Assembly: GCA_029937545.1 (NCBI GenBank)
Contig: JAPYPR010000010.1
Location: 23,894-87,893 of the forward strand
DNA length: 64,000 bases
Direction: 5' to 3'
Origin: Erythrobacter sp.
GTDB taxonomy: Bacteria; Pseudomonadota; Alphaproteobacteria; Sphingomonadales; Sphingomonadaceae
Part shown: positions 59,422-64,000 of the stretch, piece by piece
How positions within the stretch are numbered: position 1 is the stretch's first letter
Layout of the letters: every line of letters starts with the position of its first letter
Notes under the pieces: generated by a model
The model's database searches: none
Told to the model about the DNA's origin: nothing
The model's input: only the letters and a program-made list of their open reading frames with translations
Position numbers and translations under genes: made by a program

Positions 59422-60315
59422 TCAGCCGCGCTTCCGTGCTTGAGGGTAGCTACCGAGCAGGCGAACCCGGTTTGTCTGGAAGGCAAGCTCTTCCAAGGCA
59501 ATATCGACGCGCGGATCGCCCGGAACGCCCTCTATATCGGTAAAAAATTGGGTTGCGGCGAAGCTGGCACCCTTCTGGTAGCTTTCCAGCTTAGTCATGT
59601 TGACGCCGTTGGTCGCGAAACAGCCCAGCGCCTTGTAGAGCGCTGCAGGGATGTTCTTCACCTCGAAGATGAAGGTGGTCACCGCCGGTGTCCCAACCAG
59701 CGACGCGGGGTCGAGCGGCTCTTTCGCGAGCACGACAAAGCGAGTGGTGTTGTCGTGGGCGTCCTCGACTTCGTCCTCGATGATCCTGAGGCCGTACAGA
59801 TCGGCCGCCAGCGGCGGAGCGAGCGCGGCGATGTAAGGATTGCCGCTTTCCGCCACGAAAGCCGCTGCGCCCGCGGTATCGGCATGGCTGAGGCCCACGA
59901 TCTCCCGTTCGGCAAGGAACTGGCGCGACTGGCCGAGAGCCTGCGGATGGCTATAGGCCGCCTCAAACGGCCCCTCGCTCAGCGCCATCAGCGCATGGGT
60001 GATGCGCATGAAATGCTCCGCCACGATATTGAGGCCACTTTCGGGGAGCAGGAAATGAATGTCGGCCACCCGCCCATGCTGCGAATTCTCGATCGGGATC
60101 ATCGCGCAGCCTGCACGGCCGCTGTCGACCGCTTCCAGCGCATCTTCGAAGCTGAAACAGGGCAGCGGCAGGGCCTCGGGCGCGAACTGCATCGCCGCCT
60201 GATGCGAATTCGATCCGGGCGCCCCGCCGAAAGCGATTGCCCGTGCAGGGTCTTCCGCAGCGGCGGACCTCATGGAATCGACCATCTGGAGGGCGGGCTT
60301 GGCAAATTGGCGCAT
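59422..60315 (-). CDS. pheA: Prephenate dehydratase
   Basis: A 297-residue monofunctional PDT making phenylpyruvate. Domain motifs: IAFGGAPGSNSHQAA, FEDALEAVDSGRAGCAMIPIENSQHGRVADIHFLL, SHPQALGQSRQFLAER and the catalytic HDNTTRFVVLAKEP. The C-terminal ACT domain (TFIFEVKNIPAALYKALGCFATNGVNMTKLES) binds Phe for feedback control. No chorismate mutase part is fused. It is divergent from cycM and upstream of the OmpA gene on the same strand. Confidence 0.96.
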   Translation of the reverse strand: MRQFAKPALQMVDSMRSAAAEDPARAIAFGGAPGSNSHQAAMQFAPEALPLPCFSFEDALEAVDSGRAGCAMIPIENSQHGRVADIHFLLPESGLNIVAEHFMRITHALMALSEGPFEAAYSHPQALGQSRQFLAEREIVGLSHADTAGAAAFVAESGNPYIAALAPPLAADLYGLRIIEDEVEDAHDNTTRFVVLAKEPLDPASLVGTPAVTTFIFEVKNIPAALYKALGCFATNGVNMTKLESYQKGASFAATQFFTDIEGVPGDPRVDIALEELAFQTNRVRLLGSYPQARKRG

Positions 60316-60445
60316 CGCGCGGCGTTACGGTCGACCCTCGCACCGTTCAAGAGCAATTGCACGAAGCGCACTTGCGCCCGCCCGCTTGCTTCACTAGAGC
60401 GGCGCGCAACCACCAGACCAACAGATTTTCGCAGGCAATCACGCA

Positions 60446-61153
60446 ATGGACGACCGTTTCAACACCGCCGCCGGCTGGGTCCTTTTCGCCGGTATCGTCG
60501 CGCTCGGCAGCTCGATCGCGTCGGGCATGTATTTCCATGCGGGCAGCGGCGAATTGCCCGAAGGGACGGAGCCGGGCTATTTCGTGCAGGGCGAGGAAAG
60601 CGATGCCGGCACCGATGCGGGCCCCGATCTCGGCACGCTGCTCGCCAGCGCCGATGCGGCTGCGGGCGAGGCGGTTTTCGCCAAATGCACCGCCTGTCAC
60701 ACGATCGAGCAGGGCGGCGCCAACGGCATCGGCCCGAATCTCTACGGCACGATGGGTAAGGCCATCGCGGGCCACGCAGGCTTCGCTTATTCCAGCGCCT
60801 TGTCCGAGAAGGGCGGCCAGTGGACTTGGGAGAACATGAACGAATGGCTCACCAGCCCGCGCGCTTTCGCGAGCGGTACCAAGATGAGCTTTGCCGGCCT
60901 GTCCAAGCCTGAAGATCGCGCCAATGTAATGGAATACATGGCTACCTTCGGCGGAGCGCCCGCCAAGCCGGCACCGGCCGCACCGGAACCCGACAGCGAA
61001 GATGTCGCCGGTGAAGCACCGGGTGCAGGTCCTGGTGCGGTCGAGGGCGAACCCGCCGATCCGGCGCAGGCTGCCGGAGCCATGAGCGCCGACCAGCCGG
61101 TACCTTCCGCAAACGCCGGTGGGGACAACGAAGGGGCGACCAAGGTCGACTAG
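60446..61153 (+). CDS. cycM: Membrane-anchored cytochrome c (CycM/c552-like)
   Basis: A 235-residue class I cytochrome c. An uncleaved N-terminal helix (AAGWVLFAGIVALGSSIASGMYF) anchors it to the inner membrane facing the periplasm; the haem motif is KCTACHTIEQGGANGIGPNLYGTMG with the axial Met in FASGTKMSFAGL. A ~70-residue Ala/Pro/Glu-rich tail follows. CycM-type cytochromes shuttle electrons from the bc1 complex to cytochrome c oxidase. Monocistronic with its own terminator. Confidence 0.94.
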   Translation: MDDRFNTAAGWVLFAGIVALGSSIASGMYFHAGSGELPEGTEPGYFVQGEESDAGTDAGPDLGTLLASADAAAGEAVFAKCTACHTIEQGGANGIGPNLYGTMGKAIAGHAGFAYSSALSEKGGQWTWENMNEWLTSPRAFASGTKMSFAGLSKPEDRANVMEYMATFGGAPAKPAPAAPEPDSEDVAGEAPGAGPGAVEGEPADPAQAAGAMSADQPVPSANAGGDNEGATKVD

Positions 61154-61178
61154 TCGCCAGCTAGGTATTCGATGTGAC

Positions 61179-61204
61179 AAGGCCTCGCTTCGGCGGAGCC
61201 TTTT
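61179..61204 (+). terminator. Terminator downstream of cycM
   Basis: AAGGC...CTTCGG...GCC followed by TTTT: an imperfect stem with a UUCG-type loop and a T-run 26 bases after the cycM stop. Confidence 0.6.
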
Positions 61205-61214
61205 CGTTTGCGGC

Positions 61215-61874
61215 TCAACCTTTGAAGCCTTGCGCGATGACGTACCATTCGCTGGAGCCTTTGCGGCTGGCGGGCGGCTTGGCGTGTTTCACCGTCTTGA
61301 AGTGCTTTTTCAGCAAGGTCAGCAGGTCGTTATCGGTGCCGCCCGCAAGGACCTTGGCAAGATAGGTCCCGCCCGGCGCAAGGTTCTCGATCGCAAACCA
61401 TGCGCCGGCTTCTACCAGGCCCATTGTGCGCAGGTGATCGGTCTGCTTGTGACCCACCGTATTGGCGGCCATGTCGCTCATCACCAGTTCGGCCTTGCCG
61501 CCCAGCGCCTCTTCCAGCACGCGCGGCGCGTCGTCGTCCATGAAGTCCATCTGGAATATCTCGACGCCGTCGATCGGTTCGACTTCGAGCAGGTCGATGC
61601 CCACGATCAGCGCCTTCGGCTTGCGCTTGCGCACGACCTGGCTCCAGCCACCGGGCGCTATGCCGAGATCGACGACGCGGGTCACGCCATTCAACAGCCC
61701 GTATTTCTCGTCCAGCTCGATCAGCTTGTAGGCCGCGCGGCTGCGATAGCCGTCCGCCTTCGCCTGCTTGACGTAAGGATCGTTGAGCTGGCGCTGCAAC
61801 CAGCGGGTCGAGCTCGCCGTGCGCTTCTTCGCGGTACGAACCCGCGTCTCGCGATCCTTGCCGGAGCGGGCCAT
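61215..61874 (-). CDS. rlmE: 23S rRNA (uridine-2552-2'-O)-methyltransferase
   Basis: A 219-residue FtsJ/RrmJ methyltransferase modifying the A-loop of 23S rRNA during 50S maturation. Motifs: SRAAYKLIELDEKYGLL with the catalytic Lys, VVDLGIAPGGWSQVV (SAM site), VELVMSDMAANTVG-type segment with the catalytic Asp, and GGTYLAKVLAGG with the later catalytic Lys. A basic N-terminus (RTAKKRTASSTRWLQRQL) fits RNA binding. It follows ppx on the same strand after a repeat-filled 265-base gap. Confidence 0.96.
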   Translation of the reverse strand: MARSGKDRETRVRTAKKRTASSTRWLQRQLNDPYVKQAKADGYRSRAAYKLIELDEKYGLLNGVTRVVDLGIAPGGWSQVVRKRKPKALIVGIDLLEVEPIDGVEIFQMDFMDDDAPRVLEEALGGKAELVMSDMAANTVGHKQTDHLRTMGLVEAGAWFAIENLAPGGTYLAKVLAGGTDNDLLTLLKKHFKTVKHAKPPASRKGSSEWYVIAQGFKG

Positions 61875-61893
61875 TATGAAAGTTTCCTGCGGG

Positions 61894-62090
61894 GTGCGCT
61901 ATCGACATTCGTCGATAGCTTGCGGCTGTTCCGTTCCGGGCTTTTGTCTGGGTGCGCCTTCGACATCCGTCGAAGGTTTGCGGCTCCGGCCCACTCCCCC
62001 ACCCGGCCACCCACGGCACTATACTGTTCGGGTGGCCGGGTGGGGGAGTGGGCCGGAGCCGCAAGGAAAGTGTGCATGCGCTTTCCGCAC
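61894..62090. repeat. Composite palindromic element, copy 2, with three hairpin units
   Basis: Between ppx and rlmE. The core is two perfectly complementary 35-base arms (61978-62012, 62030-62064) around a 17-base loop containing TATACTG. Hairpin units of form GTGCG-stem-ATYC-stem-YTTGCGGCT occur at 61894-61927 (stem CTATCGAC), 61952-61985 (stem CCTTCGAC) and, inverted, at 62057-62090 (GAAAGCGC with wobble pairs). The core arms and units resemble the element at 13672-13840. Confidence 0.85.
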
Positions 62091-62139
62091 TCAACAAATA
62101 CTCCGCGACCCGCCGCCTCGCCAATGATTTGACAGTTTC

Positions 62140-63348
62140 TCACACATCCTGCTCCCGCATCTTTTGCATGGCGGCGCGGCTGCGTTCGCCGTCGGCGTCG
62201 GCGGCGATCAGGCTGCGCAAAATGCCTTCGCGAATGCCGCGATCGGCCACGCCGAGCTGGGCCGAGGGCCAGATGTCGAGGATCGATTCCAGGATCGCGC
62301 AACCCGCGATGACGAGATTGGCGCGATCGTCGCCGATGCAGGGCAGTTGACGGCGGTCGGCCTCGCTCATGCGCGACAAGCGCCCGGAAATGTCGCGCAT
62401 CGCTTGCGAGGGCAGGATCAGGCCGTCGACGGCGCGGCGATCGTATTGCGGCAGTTCGAGATGCAGGCTTGCGAGCGTGGTGACCGTGCCGCTCGTGCCG
62501 AGCAGGCGGATACCCTCGCTCGAGCGTGCATGGTCGCCAATCCGCTCGGCAAAGCTGCGGAAGCTGCGGGCGACCGTCCGGCGCATTTCACGATAGCGAT
62601 TCAGCCGGCCCTCCTCGCTCCCGTCGGACGGCCCGACTGTGTCGGTCAGGGAGACGACACCCCACGGCACGCTCAGCCAGTCGAGGATGCGCGGGACCGG
62701 GCCGCCGGGTTCGACCAATACCAGCTCTGTCGAACCGCCGCCGATGTCGAAGATGATCGCGGGGCCTGTCCCGTTCTCCAGCAGGACATGGCAGCCGAGC
62801 ACCGCCAGCCGCGCCTCTTCTTGCGCGGAGATAATGTCGAGAACGATGCCGGTTTCCTCTTTCACCCGCTCGATGAACTTGGGACCGTTGGCGGCACGGC
62901 GGCAAGCCTCGGTCGCGACCGAGCGTGCGAGGCGGACATTGCGCCGGCGCAGCTTTTCCGCGCAGACCTGCAGGGCGGCAAGCGTCCGGTCCATCGCCTC
63001 GTCCGACAATCTTCCACTCGCAGCGAGGCCTTCGCCCAGCCGGACCACTCGACTGAAGGCGTCGATGACGGTGAAATCCGCCCCGCTTGGGCGTGCGATC
63101 AGCAGGCGGCAGTTGTTGGTGCCGAGGTCGAGCGCGGCATAGGCCTGGCGGTGGTGCGTGGTCGGACGGCCGTTTGCGGCAGGTCCACGACCAGCGCTGC
63201 CTTCGCGCGGCGCGCGGGTGCGAGCTTCGCTTCTGGTCTGGTCGGGCCGGGCGGGGTGCTTGTAGCGGAAATCGGCTACCTTGCCGGACTTGTCGCCCCG
63301 TTTGCGTCCAGGCCCCCTTGTGATGTCCGGCGGAGGACTTTCCGCCAT
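62140..63348 (-). CDS. ppx: Ppx/GppA exopolyphosphatase-family phosphatase
   Basis: A 402-residue ASKHA-fold phosphatase. The N-terminal ~75 residues are a basic Arg/Lys/Gly-rich extension; then YAALDLGTNNCRLLIARP, FSRVVRLGEGLAASGRLS, VATEACRRAANG, GIVLDIISAQEEARLAVLG, IIFDIGGGSTELVLVE and RLLGTSGTVTTLASL. It hydrolyses polyphosphate and/or pppGpp; which cannot be told. ATG 63348 (MAESPPPDITRGPGRK) chosen. Pairing with rlmE is common in alphaproteobacteria. Confidence 0.94.
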   Translation of the reverse strand: MAESPPPDITRGPGRKRGDKSGKVADFRYKHPARPDQTRSEARTRAPREGSAGRGPAANGRPTTHHRQAYAALDLGTNNCRLLIARPSGADFTVIDAFSRVVRLGEGLAASGRLSDEAMDRTLAALQVCAEKLRRRNVRLARSVATEACRRAANGPKFIERVKEETGIVLDIISAQEEARLAVLGCHVLLENGTGPAIIFDIGGGSTELVLVEPGGPVPRILDWLSVPWGVVSLTDTVGPSDGSEEGRLNRYREMRRTVARSFRSFAERIGDHARSSEGIRLLGTSGTVTTLASLHLELPQYDRRAVDGLILPSQAMRDISGRLSRMSEADRRQLPCIGDDRANLVIAGCAILESILDIWPSAQLGVADRGIREGILRSLIAADADGERSRAAMQKMREQDV

Positions 63349-63538
63349 GATTAAGGAGCTTTCTTGTTCCTCCCGCACCAACCATCGGGTGCGAGGACTT
63401 GGGACCGATGCTAGCGGTGAAGCGCAAAGGGGGCAAGAGGGGCTGCCGGAGCGGGGTTGACCTATGCAGACGGCGAAACTAGATGGCCGACCTCTCCCGC
63501 GCGCAGCACGCGATTCTGCGCGGCCCGGTGAGCGCCGA

Positions 63539-63612
63539 TGCCCCGTCGTCTAATGGTAAGACTACGGACTCTGACTCCGTCAATTGAGGTTCGAATCCTC
63601 ACGGGGCATCCA
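63539..63612 (+). tRNA. tRNA-Gln (anticodon CTG), CCA encoded
   Basis: A complete cloverleaf: acceptor stem TGCCCCG/CGGGGCA, D arm with GTCTAATGGTAAGAC, anticodon stem ACGGA/TCCGT with loop CTCTGAC (anticodon CTG), short variable loop, T arm TGAGG-TTCGAATC-CCTCA, discriminator T and genomic CCA. No intron. The DNA to its right looks foreign, and tRNA 3' ends are common integration sites. Confidence 0.95.
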
Positions 63613-63691
63613 GTTTCCCGGCATTATGGCGCAGTGGAACCAATGGGTCCGCCCGGTTCATGCGCCCGAGCTGGGGCAAGCATCCTTGAAC

Positions 63692-64000
63692 CTAGCGTTG
63701 AACTAGCTCGGGTTGACGACGTCCTGCGACCGGCATTGCTACTGCCCAAGGGAATTTCAGTGAGTGACCATTCTCATATTGATTGACCAACAAATTAGGC
63801 AAGTTGCGCTTATCGTAAATAGTCCCCAGTCGAATGGATAGGCTCGCAGGCGCTGCTAGGAATAGCGAAATTTCCGAAATCCCACGCCCAGCGAGATCCA
63901 TAACCGTATCCATGAATTGTTGGGCGAGGGCTTGTTGCTTTTCTTCCGACTGACGTGACCCCCTGATTTTCCTCCAAGTTAGATTAGAGTCCGGCCCTGA
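63692..64000 (-). CDS. SAVED-domain-like protein, C-terminal part (continues beyond window)
   Basis: Minus-strand frame open from the window edge (64000) to TAG 63692-63694, 102 visible codons. It reads RQSEEKQQALAQQFMDTVMD, GISEISLFLAAPASLSIRLG, then TIYDKRNLPNLLVNQYENG and LKFPWAVAMP, which I recognise as the end of a SAVED (SMODS-associated) sensor domain: a hydrophobic strand, PxSLxxRLG helix, and a closing YxxE...PW strand. SAVED domains bind cyclic oligonucleotides in CBASS anti-phage systems, usually fused to an N-terminal effector (nuclease, protease or TM), which would lie outside. Codon use is clearly less GC-biased than the core genes. Family assignment is by memory. Confidence 0.55.
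   Translation of the reverse strand, partial: SGPDSNLTWRKIRGSRQSEEKQQALAQQFMDTVMDLAGRGISEISLFLAAPASLSIRLGTIYDKRNLPNLLVNQYENGHSLKFPWAVAMPVAGRRQPELVQR

Noticed and set aside
61978..62064. Long palindrome as the terminal repeats of an insertion sequence
   Set aside because: The 17-base interval holds no transposase and no target-site duplication is visible.
63483..63587. Short frame running through the tRNA-Gln gene
   Set aside because: It ends inside the tRNA, has no ribosome binding site, and the tRNA cloverleaf explains the conservation.

Overview
The window is a GC-rich, densely packed chromosomal segment of an alphaproteobacterium. Gene content points to Sphingomonadales, most likely an Erythrobacteraceae-type organism: a hisC-tyrC overlap as known from Zymomonas, an FzlA-type GST-fold division protein, an ECF sigma factor with an NrsF (DUF1109) anti-sigma, secB divergent from a Tim44-like gene, a CycM-type anchored cytochrome c, glutathione-dependent formaldehyde oxidation, and a CTTCGACAAGCTC-type palindromic repeat. 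This is inferred from gene content only; no rRNA gene is present to confirm it.

Left edge (1-2.8 kb): the C-terminus of an SCP-x/Ltp-type thiolase, a TetR regulator, an empty 500-bp stretch, and a decayed aldose 1-epimerase gene with two nonsense codons and a frameshift. From 2.9 to 12.3 kb: a CitE-like CoA-ester lyase, tyrC-hisC, metX-metW, a formaldehyde block (class III ADH, cupin, VOC protein, S-formylglutathione hydrolase), two small exported proteins and fzlA. From 12.3 to 22.5 kb: fpg, divergent ubiE-ubiB, a polytopic membrane protein, coaBC with an unusually long acidic linker, dut, a broken winged-helix membrane regulator and a DUF4136 lipoprotein.

From 22.7 to 28.5 kb: secB-murJ-trpS on the minus strand, divergent from a Tim44-like gene, mltA and smr. 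From 28.5 to 36.5 kb lies a peroxide-defence cluster (katE, katG, ahpF, ahpC) with its own terminators and an HHH lipoprotein. From 36.4 to 46.4 kb: an MsrQ-like haem membrane protein, a frameshifted rlpA, aroC, then ruvA-DsrE protein-47-aa peptide-ruvB, a Ser/Thr-rich surface protein, a prolyl hydroxylase, rhodanese and acnA.

From 46.6 to 58 kb: small membrane proteins, a DMT transporter, two L,D-transpeptidases, a retropepsin-like protease, ispG, a CorA/ZntB transporter, sigma/anti-sigma pair, an SDR, an MscS-like channel and an isoaspartyl peptidase. From 58 to 63.6 kb: an OmpA protein with a 24-proline linker, pheA, cycM, rlmE-ppx separated by an elaborate palindromic repeat, and tRNA-Gln(CTG). 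Immediately beyond the tRNA the DNA becomes more A+T-rich and the last 309 bases encode the C-terminus of what looks like a SAVED-domain (CBASS-type) protein, suggesting that a defence island is inserted next to this tRNA.

The most interesting signals are the SAVED fragment beside tRNA-Gln, a repeat family whose hairpin stems change in compensatory fashion (13.7 kb and 61.9-62.1 kb), the CoaBC linker, and several genes broken by frameshifts or nonsense codons.
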